A stretch of 64,000 nt of DNA. It comes from Siderastrea siderea. Taxonomy: Eukaryota > Cnidaria > Anthozoa > Scleractinia > Rhizangiidae. This document shows positions 1 through 9,514 of this stretch, in pieces. The stretch is taken from NCBI GenBank assembly GCA_964030785.1, contig OZ034969.1:30576001-30640000 (forward strand), read 5' to 3'. Under the pieces are notes generated by a model, which did no database searches, was not told where the DNA came from, and saw nothing but the letters and a program-made list of their open reading frames with translations. The translations under genes were made by a program, and so were the position numbers. The first letter of the stretch is position 1. The number at the start of each line of letters is the position of its first letter.

Positions 1-1
1 T

Positions 2-3000
2 CTCCGAAACCAATCCTACCGCGCGAATGGTCTGGTGGCCGCCGATTGGACAAATTCAACGCATATGGTGGACCAAATCTTTCAAAATTTGCAGAACACT
101 TTAAACTCACAAGAAGCCTTCGCTATGGACGACACGTTCCGGATTGAAGTAACCACCGTGGCCCCGCGAAACAGTGATCGTGGTACCGGTAAAGCGCGTC
201 GAAAAAAGTTAGGATACTTGGGTGCCGAAGACTTTCTTCTGAAGAATAAATCCGTGATCCGTATCAACAACAAGAATGATCAGCTGTGTGCAGCCCGAGC
301 CACCATCGCATCTCAAGCGGCTGTCGACTACCCCGACAAACATGGGACAAGAAGACTGCTTACCAAGAAAGAAAAGGGAATCAGCGACAGCCCTCAGCAG
401 CAAGCCGCGTACCGTTTGTGTAAAGCAGCTGGCGTCCCCGAGGGCCCTGTAGGCCCCGAAGAATTAAAGAAATTTCAAGCCATCCTACCAAACCATCGTT
501 TACTCTGTGTTTACATGAATCGTAACAATGAAGTAGTCTCCTTCTGCCCTTACAGCCCTGACAAGAAGGATATTGTCATTTTGTACTATGACGGGCACTA
601 TCACGGATGTAATTCTTTGAATGGCTTCTACCAAACCTCGTATTATTGTCAGTTTTGTCTAAAAGGGCATAACAACCAGGGACAGCATCACTGTGAAAGT
701 TTGCAAAACAAGTTGTGCAAGTCCTGTCGTCGAAAAGATTGTCCCGACTTTGAGAAAGCGCACCCTCAGCATCTGAAGCCGACCCTACGTTGTGAACCCT
801 GTGGAAGATACTTTTACGGTCCAACCTGTCTGGCTAATCACCACCAGTACACCTTGGCCGGCGTCTACAACCTGCAAAACTCCATCTGCAAGACCGTGCG
901 ACATTGTAAAAGCTGTGGTAAACTCAACAATGGAATGGCCGAGCAAAAACGGCACAAGTGTGGTTATTCTGACTGTCCGACCTGCAAAGCTTACACTAAC
1001 CTCAAAACACACAAGTGTTTTATTGAATCGGCCCTCCAAGAACGAAAACGAAAAGAAGAGCATCAACAGAAAGCAGCTAAACGACGACGGGTGGCCGACA
1101 ACCTCATTGAAGCCGACTGTGATGAAGAAGAGGTAAACCAACCTGAGCGTGCGGAAAAGAAACCAGCACTTCATGTCTACGTGGACTTCGAAGCACGGCA
1201 AGACACCGGTCATCACATAGCCAACTTATGTGTTTACCAAACGGACGAGGGAGTAGAGCGTGTCATTGAGGGCGAAGACTGTGTTAAGACATTTGTCAAA
1301 GAACTTAAGGAACTAACCGAAGACGACACATGGGAGGTCATTGCCATAGCTCACAATCTACAAGCTTATGATGGGTATTTCGTGATCGAGGAACTTTACC
1401 GTGATGGGAAGAACGTCAAACAAATTCGAGCCGGAGCGAAGATCATTCGAACTACGCCATTATGGCATCAAGTTTATTGATAGTCTTAATTTCTTTAGCA
1501 TGCCGCTAAGTGACTTTCCAAAAACATTTGGTTTAAAACTCTACGCCAAAGATGCAGCTGGCTGTCTCATCACAGACGAACATGGAAACTACCAAGAACA
1601 TCCTCTAGCCAAAGGGTTTTTCCCTCATTTGTTCAACCGCCTCGAAAACCAGCAGTATGTGGGCCCGCTACCGCTTCCTGAAGACTACATGCCACTGGCC
1701 ATGTCAAAAGAAAAGAAGAAGGAATTCGATAAATGGTATAAAGATCAAATTAGGAAGAATACCCTCTTTGACTTTAGACACGAACTTGTCGAATATTGCA
1801 AGATGGACGTAACTATCCTCCGGTTAGGATGCCAAACCTTCCAGGAACTCTTTATCAAGGAAAGCCACTTTAATCCGTTTGAACATCCTACTATTGCGTC
1901 TGCCTGTAACCGAGACCTCATTGAGAATCGCCTGGACCCTAAGAAAATTGCAAGTGAACCAACCTTTGGATGGAACGGGGAGCAAGGAAATCAAAGCAGA
2001 GAAGCACTTGAATGGCTCCAATGGGTCGACTATGAAAACCGCAAGAACATCAGCCTGGAAGAACGGGAATTTCACGACCAAATGAAAACACCGAAACACC
2101 AGCATCCTGCCCACCGCAAGTACGTGGAGCATGCCGGGAATGGAGGGGAGCGTTACATCGCAGACATTCAAACCACCGTCGATGGTTTTGACGCAGAGAA
2201 AAATACGATTTACCAGTTCCATGGTTGCTACTGGCATGGTTGTACAACCTGTTACCCTAACCAGAGCGAGGTCCATTATCGTCATGCTGGTAGACGCATG
2301 TATGAAGTTCGAGAAAAGACGCGCCGAACGACCAATCAGCTTCGCCGAGCCGGTTTAAACGTGATCGAAATGTGGGGATGCCAGTGGACGCAGAAAAAGA
2401 AAGAAGATCCCGAAATCAGCGAATTCGTCAAGACCCTGGACTTTGTGGAACGATTGAACCCCCGTCACGCCTTTTTCGGAGGGCGGACAAACGCGGCCAA
2501 GATGTATCACAAGTGTCAGCCTCATGAGAAAATTCTCTATATGGATTTCACCAGTTTATACCCGACCGTTAACAAGTACGGATTGTACCCGACAGGACAT
2601 CCAGAGGTTATTTTAAACCCCGAAGATCAGGACATTTCACACTATTTTGGCATTGCGCAATGTACCGTCCGCGCCCCGAGAAACTTGTATCACCCGGTAT
2701 TACCTGTACGTCTCAACAACAAGCTGCTGTTTCCGCTCTGCTGCCAATGCGCAGAAGAACAATTACAGGCTCCTATGCTAGAACGAAGCTTTCGCTGTCC
2801 ACACGATGAGATTGAAAGAGAATTCATGGGTACATGGTGTACACCGGAGTTGGTTGAAGCAGAGCAGCAAGGCTACACTATCGTTAAAATACACGAAGTC
2901 TATCATTTCAAAGAAGACCAGCAAGAAGAAGGCTTATTCCGCAAGTACGTTGACAAATGGTACAAACTCAAAATGGAGGCCAGTGGTTGGCCGGACAATG

Positions 3001-3944
3001 TTGACTCCGAGACTAAGAAACGTCGATTTCTAGAAGACTTTAAGGCGCGAGAGGGTATCGACTTGGATTACTATGAACTGGAAAAAGGCGGCAACCATGG
3101 CTTACGTTCCCTCGCTAAACTCATGCTGAACTCTATGTGGGGGAAGTTCGGTCAAAGAGTTAACAAGACACAAGTGGTCCATTTCACTTCCCCCGACGAA
3201 TTCCAAGATTTCCTGCAGTCAGACCGTTACGTGATCCACAAGTTCCAGACCTATCCCCAAAACGAAGACATCCTGGATGTATTTTACACCCACAAAGAAA
3301 GTGATGTAGAAATTAACGGTCGTACGAATATTTTTGTGGCGGCGTTTACGACGTGCTTGGCGCGGCTCATGCTGTATCATGAACTAAGCAAAGCAGGGGA
3401 TCAAGTCCTCTACTATGACACGGATTCAATTGTGCTGTTGGTAGACGAACAAAACCCGAACCACTATGTCCCCAAGACTGGCAACTATCTCGGAGAATTT
3501 ACCGATGAGCTCATGGATAAGAAAACGGGAATCAGTCACCCGATTACTGAGTTTGTATCAGCAGGACCCAAGAATTATGGATACGAACAATCCAATGGCA
3601 AACGCGAGTGTAAAGTCAAGGGTTTCTCGCTAAACACCGAAGGATCCCGCTATCTAAACTACGATGTGATGAAAGAAAACGTGTTGGCGGAACTAACCGA
3701 CCCTTTACTGGACGACAAAACAGGCCGTATCATTCCTCGAAAACATCAAGTGAAGCGTACGCATCGCATAGTACGTGATCCGAAGGACCTATCCATCCAA
3801 ACGGTAGCCGCAGTGAAAAACTATTCTATGGTGTACGAAAAGCGAGTTATTGACTTGAACACGTATTTGACCTATCCTTACGGTTACGGGGAGATTGACA
3901 CAACCCATATGGAGGAGGACATTAACACACTTTTGGATTTGTAA
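2..3944 (+). CDS. Protein-primed family B DNA polymerase of an adintovirus/Maverick-like element, one frameshift, 5' end outside window
   Basis: This gene would copy the viral genome from a terminal protein primer. The reading frame is open to the left edge, so the N-terminus is missing; the first ATG inside is at 65. A cysteine/histidine-rich N-terminal region spans about 640-1030. Exonuclease motif I (YVDFEA) lies near 1176-1193 and motif II (AHNLQAYDG) near 1350-1377. Motif III (YCKMDV) is near 1795-1812. Polymerase motif A (MDFTSLYP) is near 2541-2564, motif B (KLMLNSMWGKFG) near 3117-3152 and motif C (YYDTDS) near 3412-3429. The frame changes once, at about 1446-1451: the upstream frame stops at 1480 and the downstream frame is open from before 1401 to 3944. 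Family motifs continue across the break, so this is a one-base indel (decay or assembly error). The family is certain; the functional state is not. Confidence 0.93.
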
Positions 3945-4216
3945 GTAGAACTTTATTTGTAAGTAGAACTTGACGGAGATGGAACTTTGAGGAATGTGTA
4001 TGTAGACAAGGAATAGTGAAAGGCCACTAGGGCACTAAGATAACAAAATTTTAGGGTTTGCTTCTTAGGAATGTATATAGTTTTTAGTAGGGCTTCGCCA
4101 ATAAATTTGTAAATTTGATAATGTAACTAGACTTAGGGAAACCACTAGGGTTAATGTACATCGGTTTTTTAGGTAGAATAAACACAATTGGCAGAATTTT
4201 AAACAGGGCTGGTTTA
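3945..4216. other. Convergent intergenic region with poly(A) signals
   Basis: This 272-bp spacer separates the polymerase (+) from the minus-strand late block. AATAAA occurs on the plus strand at 4100-4105 and 4177-4182, and on the minus strand at 4213-4218, at the very end of the PLA2 gene. A short direct repeat (GTAAGTAGAACTT) occurs just after the polymerase stop. No ORF is credible. The spacer probably terminates transcripts from both sides. Confidence 0.6.
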
Positions 4217-4600
4217 TTAGAGTTTAATTTTCTTTTTGGTTTGCATGATACGTTTTACAATTTTTTCCGTTTTAGTTTTCTTTCCGGGTAAAGCCTCAAT
4301 GGCTTTAATCATTTTTGTATCCGCTTTCCATTTATCTTGTAAATTCTTGGCTTTATCATAATCTATATCATGTTGTTTGGCAATTTTATCCAGCCGATTA
4401 ATCCCTGGGTCTCCTCTAGCCAGTCGTTTCTTAAGTTTGGTCCCGGGTCCTAAATATTGATAACCAGGCCAGTGAAATTCAATTCCTGTTTTAGCTAAAG
4501 GTTTTTGCACATCAAAGACCCCTCCTTGTTGAATCCCTAAGGGCTTTCGTCGTACTCGAGTTGTCTTCTTAGTTTTCGTCCGGCGCCCCATTCTTCCCAT
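4217..4600 (-). CDS. Parvovirus-VP1-like phospholipase A2 capsid protein
   Basis: A 127-residue basic protein. Residues 49-53 (YLGPG) form the calcium-binding loop, and His77-Asp78 with Asp80/Tyr81 match the catalytic HD..Y helix of the secreted/parvoviral PLA2 fold. In parvoviruses this domain helps virions leave endosomes by lipid hydrolysis, and adintovirus genomes are known to carry homologues. Residues 1-20 are rich in Arg/Lys, like a nuclear localisation or DNA-binding tail. The C-terminus has the segment IEALPGKKTKTEKIV, which recurs in the protein at 16072-16260. The start overlaps the end of the upstream gene by 64 bp, typical of this compact block. It is probably a minor virion protein; all key residues look intact. 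Confidence 0.85.
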   Translation of the reverse strand: MGRMGRRTKTKKTTRVRRKPLGIQQGGVFDVQKPLAKTGIEFHWPGYQYLGPGTKLKKRLARGDPGINRLDKIAKQHDIDYDKAKNLQDKWKADTKMIKAIEALPGKKTKTEKIVKRIMQTKKKIKL

Positions 4601-5028
4601 CGGGGTCTGGGTTGTAACTTTTCGACTTCGGTTTGCCGTTTTCGTTTCTTAGGTTTAGGGTTGGTTTTGTCAGGACGGGTTGGAAGTAACCGTCTTCTAC
4701 CAGTACTCGGTTTGGGTTTTGGTGTCGTCTTAGGGGTTTTGACTTTAATCCTTTTTATAGGTTTAGGAGGGATGGGGTCTCCTTCATCCTCGCCTTCCTC
4801 CCTGATCCGTTTGGTTAAATGACCCAATTCTCTTGACAAGGGTTTAATGTGAGCATTGATAATCGAGGGTGGGTACCCAGAAGCTAACCATAAATTCTTC
4901 TCAGCCGCTAATTTGGCCGCTTTGGTTAGTTGGGTATTATCGGTAATTTCATCTCGATACGATTCAATCAGTTCCTCCCACACTTTGGCTGGTACTTTAT
5001 AAAATCCTTCCATGTTCTTACGAAGCAA
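4537..5028 (-). CDS. Basic, proline/lysine-rich viral protein, unknown role
   Basis: A 163-residue protein. Residues 1-75 look globular and helical; residues 80-140 are a low-complexity stretch rich in Lys, Arg, Pro and Thr (KPIKRIKVKTPKTTPKPKP), as expected of a DNA-condensing core or scaffold protein. It lies just upstream of and overlapping the PLA2 gene in the same direction. I do not recognise a named family. A virion core or minor capsid role is inferred from composition and neighbours. Confidence 0.7.
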   Translation of the reverse strand: MLRKNMEGFYKVPAKVWEELIESYRDEITDNTQLTKAAKLAAEKNLWLASGYPPSIINAHIKPLSRELGHLTKRIREEGEDEGDPIPPKPIKRIKVKTPKTTPKPKPSTGRRRLLPTRPDKTNPKPKKRKRQTEVEKLQPRPRWEEWGAGRKLRRQLEYDESP

Positions 5029-5106
5029 AGCTTCTAATAAAAATCGACTTGTTTGCTTAGCTGTTGTGTTCTTAGCAAAAAGACACTTTTTGCGTGTGAA
5101 AGAAAT

Positions 5107-5430
5107 TCAGGGTCTATTTAAGCATACGCAGACCAAGTCGTGTAAATCACGAAACAATTGATTGCCTTTGGTGTCCATGAGCATCTGAAGACGTTTTTTC
5201 ACCGAATGTTGACGTAGTCGTAGTTCTCTCAAAATCTGTTTATGTTTTCGAAGTCTTGCCATCAAACTAGGATCTACCGCTACATTGCGTTTCAATAAAT
5301 TTAAAATGACTTCACTCAACATATTGATTTGATCTTTGGTCGCTTGTAACAAGAGTTGTCGTCGTGAGATTTGACTAGGTTGATCCGCCAAAGCTTTGAA
5401 AAAAGGTTTATGTTGTTCCAAACGCATCAT
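5107..5430 (-). CDS. Small helical viral protein
   Basis: A 107-residue, predicted all-helical protein rich in Leu, Gln, Arg and Lys, with a heptad-like pattern over residues 25-85 and a short cysteine-containing C-terminus (DLVCVCLNRP). The start codon overlaps the stop region of the upstream gene at 5427-5430. I recall small helical proteins from cnidarian adintovirus-like elements but cannot name a function. The compact overlap supports a real gene. Confidence 0.65.
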   Translation of the reverse strand: MMRLEQHKPFFKALADQPSQISRRQLLLQATKDQINMLSEVILNLLKRNVAVDPSLMARLRKHKQILRELRLRQHSVKKRLQMLMDTKGNQLFRDLHDLVCVCLNRP

Positions 5431-5615
5431 TTTCGTCGATAATGTCTGATATTATCTGTAATCCCTTTGAACGCTTGACCTGCGAGTTTGCCTGCAGCGG
5501 TTGTAAAGGTGGGAGCCGGTCCTGCTAACAAAAAACTAGCGCCGTAAGCGATTTTATCCACTAAACGCGGCTTTCTTCGACGTAATGCGCCTCCTCTCTG
5601 AAAAAATTTTGACAT
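5427..5615 (-). CDS. Small basic amphipathic viral protein (pX-like candidate)
   Basis: 62 residues: an Arg-rich N-terminus (RGGALRRRKPR) followed by a hydrophobic, Ala/Gly-rich segment (residues 25-50) and a basic end. This layout resembles the short adenovirus pX/mu-type core peptides or a membrane-active virion peptide. The resemblance is compositional only. It overlaps both neighbours (55 bp with the membrane protein upstream, 4 bp with the helical gene downstream), which argues for translation in this frame. Confidence 0.55.
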   Translation of the reverse strand: MSKFFQRGGALRRRKPRLVDKIAYGASFLLAGPAPTFTTAAGKLAGQAFKGITDNIRHYRRK

Positions 5616-6091
5616 CGTGGGTACGGGGTTGGTGGTCTTTTATAGTTATCCACTTCACAAGGTTCATACTTGTTTTTATAGGCTTCTGACACTCGGGAAG
5701 GAATCGGTGGGGCTAAATCTACAATGATATCATCCAAACTGGTCATTTTCACAATAAAACTAGTTAGGAAATCCGCGGTATTTTCTCTCATCCCTTGTCG
5801 CAATTCGTTCAAGGCTTTAGCATACGTGGTATACGCAAAGGCACTCATTCTGAGTTTATGTCGATATTGTTTAAACTCGTTCCATCCTTTGACAAACGTA
5901 CCTGCCGCGGCTAAGGCTGCTACTAAAATAGAATTGTGAATAATAGGACCCACAATCATACCGGTCGCCACTAAAAGCAAAGCCAAAGCATTCAAAAGAG
6001 TGTACATCCACTTGAAATAACTCCATCGCTGTTTATAAGTCCACCATTGACGATGATAAAAAGCAAACAAGGTTTTTAGTCGTGGATCCAT
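5561..6091 (-). CDS. Two-transmembrane protein with SLATT-like layout
   Basis: A 176-residue protein. An N-terminal amphipathic part with many Trp/Tyr (residues 10-30) is followed by two adjacent hydrophobic helices (about 31-50 and 53-68). After these comes a long soluble helix with the pattern AYTTYAKALNELRQGMR, and then a D..I.DLAPPIPSR segment. Two close membrane helices followed by a cytosolic helical region containing a conserved Tyr and Leu-Arg pair is the layout of SLATT domains, the 2TM effectors described with SLOG sensors in bacterial conflict systems. The match is by eye. It sits inside the late gene block, so a membrane or egress role is equally possible. Confidence 0.65.
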   Translation of the reverse strand: MDPRLKTLFAFYHRQWWTYKQRWSYFKWMYTLLNALALLLVATGMIVGPIIHNSILVAALAAAGTFVKGWNEFKQYRHKLRMSAFAYTTYAKALNELRQGMRENTADFLTSFIVKMTSLDDIIVDLAPPIPSRVSEAYKNKYEPCEVDNYKRPPTPYPRCQNFFREEAHYVEESRV

Positions 6092-6112
6092 GGTTTTAAA
6101 GTTTCAATCAGT

Positions 6113-6292
6113 TCACGAAAATACGATTCTCCAGTCTTGTATCATCTTATTTATAGGAATTTGTCCATCTTTGATGTGTTCATAGAAAAACCATATCATA
6201 TCATAATCCATGGCATCGGGTGGCATTTCTTTCGCTTTTTCTTTAACATTTTGCACAAATTGTTGCCATTCTGCTGTTGTCACTAGTCTCAT
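6113..6292 (-). CDS. Small acidic/helical viral ORF (59 aa)
   Basis: A 59-residue ORF beginning MRLVTTAEWQQFV and ending DWRIVFS, predicted helical with a Trp/Phe-rich middle (DMIWFFYEHIKDG). It fills the space between the ATPase and membrane-protein genes: 21 bp separate its stop from the next start. Its ATG (6292-6290) overlaps a TGA (6291-6289) that ends an alternative-frame extension of the ATPase, an ATGA junction typical of polycistronic viral blocks. No homology recognised. Confidence 0.6.
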   Translation of the reverse strand: MRLVTTAEWQQFVQNVKEKAKEMPPDAMDYDMIWFFYEHIKDGQIPINKMIQDWRIVFS

Positions 6293-6344
6293 GGTTCCTC
6301 GTAGATGTTTTCGTATTTTCCTGTTTTGGGGTTTTTCACAAGTC

Positions 6345-7178
6345 TTATCCTAGTTCCTTTCTTGGGACGCGTCCAAAATTTCTTGGTAAAAATGCCGCTT
6401 TACCCGCAAACGCACTCTTGGTAATATCTCCACTCCAAAAACGATCAAAAACGTGTCGTGTCGAAGGAATAAGTTTACGGGTTACCCACTCGGCTTTTTT
6501 CGCCACAGTCCATGGGGTTCCTAAACCTTGTCCTTTCTGATAACTTCGAGTCCACCCTTGGTCTTTTAATACATGGGATAACACGCGTTCTTCATCCCCT
6601 GAGGCTGGATGTAAATCTAACCACATGTAACCAAAGGGTTCTTGCGTGCAGGTTTGATAGGTTTCTAAACATTCTTTCCAACACGTCGGAAAACTTTGCA
6701 ACAGTAAATTACAGATGCCTAATTGATCGCGCAGGTTTTTAAACGCAATCACATAATGCGCGTTTCGAGAAATACTTTTGGCGTATTTCCCCGCCGGAAA
6801 CATATCCTGACACAAGTAGAGCACCGTAATATTGCGATGATGCGAATGTTTGGTAAATAAGTCCAAGACCCGTTTATCATGACTTCCTTCATCCATTAAA
6901 TCATCCAACACTAAAATCCCTTGACCCTTAGGAAACCATTTGTCCAAATCCTCTAATTCAGGAATGCCTTCATGAAATCGGGCAAACCTCATTTGTTCAA
7001 ATTTAGGTTGCCATGCGCCATAGCAATAATGAATACTTTGAGGTAAAGTCTCAAACAAATCCAAATTGTCCCCTAACAATTTTTGGGTAAAAACGGTTTT
7101 CCCGCAACCTGAAGGACCCACCACTAAAATCGAGGAAGGGGTATGAATATGAAAGGGTTGCACCATGGGAAACTCCAT
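6345..7178 (-). CDS. Genome-packaging ATPase (FtsK/HerA type), C-terminus probably frameshifted
   Basis: This ATPase would pump viral DNA into the capsid; it is one of the hallmark genes of Maverick/adintovirus elements. Walker A is GPSGCGKT at residues 21-28. Walker B is ILVLDD at residues 88-93, followed by Met-Asp-Glu. The annotated frame stops at 6345 after 277 residues. In the -1/+1 frame, from about 6397 down to a TGA at 6291-6289, there is a basic, well-formed reading frame (about 35 residues). Its stop overlaps the start of the next gene. This suggests a one-base indel near 6391-6400 cut the true C-terminus. The core ATPase domain is unaffected. Confidence 0.92.
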   Translation of the reverse strand: MEFPMVQPFHIHTPSSILVVGPSGCGKTVFTQKLLGDNLDLFETLPQSIHYCYGAWQPKFEQMRFARFHEGIPELEDLDKWFPKGQGILVLDDLMDEGSHDKRVLDLFTKHSHHRNITVLYLCQDMFPAGKYAKSISRNAHYVIAFKNLRDQLGICNLLLQSFPTCWKECLETYQTCTQEPFGYMWLDLHPASGDEERVLSHVLKDQGWTRSYQKGQGLGTPWTVAKKAEWVTRKLIPSTRHVFDRFWSGDITKSAFAGKAAFLPRNFGRVPRKELG

Positions 7179-7200
7179 TTTGTTTTCTTAGCTTTTAGGA

Positions 7201-7214
7201 GCTTTTTCAAAAGC
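7201..7214. promoter_or_regulatory. Shared inverted-repeat motif upstream of ATPase
   Basis: GCTTTTTCAAAAGC is a near-palindrome 23 bp upstream of the ATPase start on the minus strand. Related motifs precede the protease and the 54-aa ORF. It is a candidate viral late-promoter element by recurrence and position only. Confidence 0.4.
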
Positions 7215-7235
7215 AAGAGATATAATGAAACGTAA

Positions 7236-7781
7236 CTACCACGCAACGCTTTTTATTACTTTTTCACGAGGTTGACAACACTGGTTGAGATAGGTGGTGC
7301 TAGGCATACGTAGTGGTTCTAACATATTGGCGACTTTTTGATCATTTTGCACAAAATCATGATCTGAAAATAAAGCTAAGAAATCTGTTAAAGACCCACC
7401 ACGGGCTTTGAGTTTAAGATAGGCTAAACAATAATGTCCACAGGCAGAACTGTGTAATCCTTGTAACGTACTTCCATTGGTCACCCAATGTCCTTTTTCC
7501 AGCGTCGTTATCCAGTCAATCAGGGGTCGTGTAGTTCGATACCATTCAAGAGGCAAACCATAACTATCCATGACTTCACACACGTTGTTTTCTAACCATA
7601 GTGCAATCCAATGTTGACCGGGTTGTCCTTTCGGATCGGTGTTGACAATATAGGCTGCTTTCTTTTTAGGATGTCGAGGTAACCCATCACAAGGTACGGT
7701 GCCTTGAAACACTTCTTTCAAATAAGGGTCTTGATTGGCAATGAGATTACATTCTTGAGTCGATAAGGCTACAAATTCCAT
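7236..7781 (-). CDS. Adenain-type cysteine protease (virion maturation protease)
   Basis: A 181-residue protein of the adenovirus protease/Ulp1 fold, near the usual length of about 200. The catalytic set is visible: His57 in GQHWIALW, Asp72 in VMDSYG, Gln107 in LQGLHSSACG and the nucleophile Cys114. In adenoviruses this enzyme cleaves capsid precursor proteins during maturation. It lies between the ATPase and hexon genes in the same direction. An inverted-repeat motif (GCTTTTTCAAAGC, 7833-7845) lies about 52 bp upstream of the start. It appears intact. Confidence 0.93.
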   Translation of the reverse strand: MEFVALSTQECNLIANQDPYLKEVFQGTVPCDGLPRHPKKKAAYIVNTDPKGQPGQHWIALWLENNVCEVMDSYGLPLEWYRTTRPLIDWITTLEKGHWVTNGSTLQGLHSSACGHYCLAYLKLKARGGSLTDFLALFSDHDFVQNDQKVANMLEPLRMPSTTYLNQCCQPREKVIKSVAW

Positions 7782-7832
7782 CTTGTTTCACTTAACGGAC
7801 AAACTTAAGAAGCTTTGCTTTTCGTTTTGCGA

Positions 7833-7845
7833 GCTTTTTCAAAGC
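7833..7845. promoter_or_regulatory. Shared inverted-repeat motif upstream of protease
   Basis: GCTTTTTCAAAGC lies about 52 bp upstream of the protease start. It matches the motif at 7201-7214 except for one missing A. It is also flanked on the plus strand by a purine-rich run (GAGAGAG), like the ATPase copy (AAGAGAT). Confidence 0.4.
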
Positions 7846-7857
7846 GAGAGAGTTAAA

Positions 7858-9234
7858 CTAGTGTTGGTAGATGTCGTAGAGGACCGCACCGTTGGGATCA
7901 ATCTCCAGCAGATTTTCAAACTCACCGTACACGAGGATGGTGATATTACTGGATGGTGCCTGTCGGAACTCCAATTTAAGCTGTAGGTCTCCAGACTGTT
8001 TGGGGTTGAGGTTTCGGCTATCGGCACAGCCATTGGCTACATTGTCAATCATAAACAACGTACAACCTTTGTCTTCTCCCCAATCCTTTTCTTCTAGCAT
8101 GTTACCTGTAAGGTGACACCAAGCTCCACTAGCTAGCAGATACCGAAAGTACCCCAACAAATCTCGGCTGCTATCATTGCCTACCAATTCCAGCGTTTCG
8201 TAGGGGTATTCTTCCCCACGCACAATCTGTTTGATGGAAGTCAGATCAAATTTCTGGAAACAGAAGCAGTTTCTGTCATACGCTCCATTGAAAGCCCGAC
8301 TGTCTAGCAGAGCCACAATCATACGGTCTGGGATACGATTCTGAAACAAATCTCGAATTTCTTCTCGGCTCTTGGTATTTTCCATGCTGTAAGTTCGAAT
8401 TTCACTTCTAACTGTAGGGTACTTGGCTACGGCTTTCCCATTATGTCGTTTGCTTTCCAAATGTCTGTGCACTGCTTCATTCAGTCTTAGCTGACACAAA
8501 TGAAATCGTATCTTGATATCTGCCTCCGTCAAACGACCAGCTTTACCGACACCATCCAGAAAGACTTTAGGGTCATTAAAGTGGAACTTCATCTTGATTT
8601 CGACGCCTGGCACCAAGGCTTTGCCTGTGTGAAAGACTTCTAGGTGAGGAACAAAGACATAATGTCTGACTTTGCCTCCAGCCAGTTCAGCTCTTTCTGC
8701 ACTCATGCTGGCTAGCAAAAGTTTGGTGTTGGCTGCCAAAGCTTGGTAATTGGCATGCCCTGCGCCTGCATTCGACGTGGTATCCACATTGTTGGCAGTC
8801 CACTGAGCGGGTGGATTGATCCCATTAAACCAATCTTGAGGTCTTAGCACAGTTCGTCCATCTTTGGTGTCAAAGTTAGTCAGCGTTTGTAGATTAGCCT
8901 TGTAGTGATACGTGTCGGATTGAGGACTGATCAAGGTCCCGTTCAAGTACAGATCAATCTGTTTAATGATCGTGTGAGCTATATTGTTGGCTGGCCACAA
9001 AGTTTCACTAGCACTCCAATTGTTACCATCATTCTTTTTCATCTGTAGTTCCATGGTAAAGTAACTTCGGTTCAAATCCACAAAACTTTCCAGTTTAGGA
9101 ATAATAAATTCCATCGGGTTAATACCAGTGGTGGTCGGTTGAATGGTCACCATTCGATACGAATCAATACTATAATCCGTCTCCGGTTTCTTAAACAACT
9201 GAAGGGTCGAGCTCATGGTCATGTTGACTGCCAT
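7858..9234 (-). CDS. Hexon-type double jelly-roll major capsid protein
   Basis: A 458-residue, beta-rich protein without frame breaks. Its place in the order ATPase, protease, hexon, penton and its content (FIIPKLESFVDLNRSYFTM near residues 43-61, many alternating hydrophobic strands, C-terminal FRQAPSSNITILVYGEFENL) fit the adintovirus/Maverick major capsid family. It would form trimeric capsomers with pseudo-sixfold symmetry. Family assignment rests on recognition and context, as no catalytic motif exists. It looks like the best-preserved structural gene. Confidence 0.87.
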   Translation of the reverse strand: MAVNMTMSSTLQLFKKPETDYSIDSYRMVTIQPTTTGINPMEFIIPKLESFVDLNRSYFTMELQMKKNDGNNWSASETLWPANNIAHTIIKQIDLYLNGTLISPQSDTYHYKANLQTLTNFDTKDGRTVLRPQDWFNGINPPAQWTANNVDTTSNAGAGHANYQALAANTKLLLASMSAERAELAGGKVRHYVFVPHLEVFHTGKALVPGVEIKMKFHFNDPKVFLDGVGKAGRLTEADIKIRFHLCQLRLNEAVHRHLESKRHNGKAVAKYPTVRSEIRTYSMENTKSREEIRDLFQNRIPDRMIVALLDSRAFNGAYDRNCFCFQKFDLTSIKQIVRGEEYPYETLELVGNDSSRDLLGYFRYLLASGAWCHLTGNMLEEKDWGEDKGCTLFMIDNVANGCADSRNLNPKQSGDLQLKLEFRQAPSSNITILVYGEFENLLEIDPNGAVLYDIYQH

Positions 9235-9246
9235 GATGAAATGCGT

Positions 9247-9411
9247 TTACTTTTTCTGTTTTCGTTTCCTTATATACTTTGCCAGTTCATAACCAGGCGG
9301 TCGTCTGACTTCTGCACTAATCCATCCCCCTGTTTGATGGTACACACGACGTCCATAGCCTAACCCTTTATCTCCCATCCTAAACGTAGGTCTCGAAGGA
9401 ATCGGTTCCAT
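9247..9411 (-). CDS. Small basic viral ORF (54 aa)
   Basis: A 54-residue ORF, MEPIPSRPTFRMG... to the basic end YIRKRKQKK. It contains Gly/Arg/Tyr-rich segments (GLGYGRRVYHQTGGW). It lies 12 bp upstream of the hexon start in the same direction and has an inverted-repeat motif (9428-9440) 17 bp upstream of its ATG. A basic C-terminus suggests a virion-associated or DNA-binding peptide. No family recognised; position and a clean frame argue that it is real. Confidence 0.6.
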   Translation of the reverse strand: MEPIPSRPTFRMGDKGLGYGRRVYHQTGGWISAEVRRPPGYELAKYIRKRKQKK

Positions 9412-9427
9412 TTTGTTTAGACTTTCA

Positions 9428-9440
9428 CTTTTTTCAAAGC
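9428..9440. promoter_or_regulatory. Shared inverted-repeat motif upstream of 54-aa ORF
   Basis: CTTTTTTCAAAGC lies 17 bp upstream of the small ORF that precedes the hexon gene. It is the third instance of the motif in the late block. Confidence 0.35.
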
Positions 9441-9514
9441 TCTTTTAAATTCTTAGCAAATTCTTTGCGCGTGAAAGCTATTTCCCTAAAATATCTCTAA
9501 CTTTTTTCACTTGT

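Noticed and set aside
792..1136. Plus-strand ORF of 114 aa inside the polymerase
   Set aside because: A shadow of the polymerase frame; no motif, and the polymerase frame shows clear Cys/His and exonuclease motifs.
1440..1455. Programmed frameshift in polymerase B
   Set aside because: No slippery run or stem-loop is evident at the break; a one-base indel explains it.
1..4200. Retroviral-type integrase of the Maverick element
   Set aside because: No rve-type DDE motif found in the virus region; if present it is left of the window or lost.
6277..6540. Plus-strand 87-aa ORF antisense to the packaging ATPase
   Set aside because: Antisense to a recognised gene and without motif; most likely chance.
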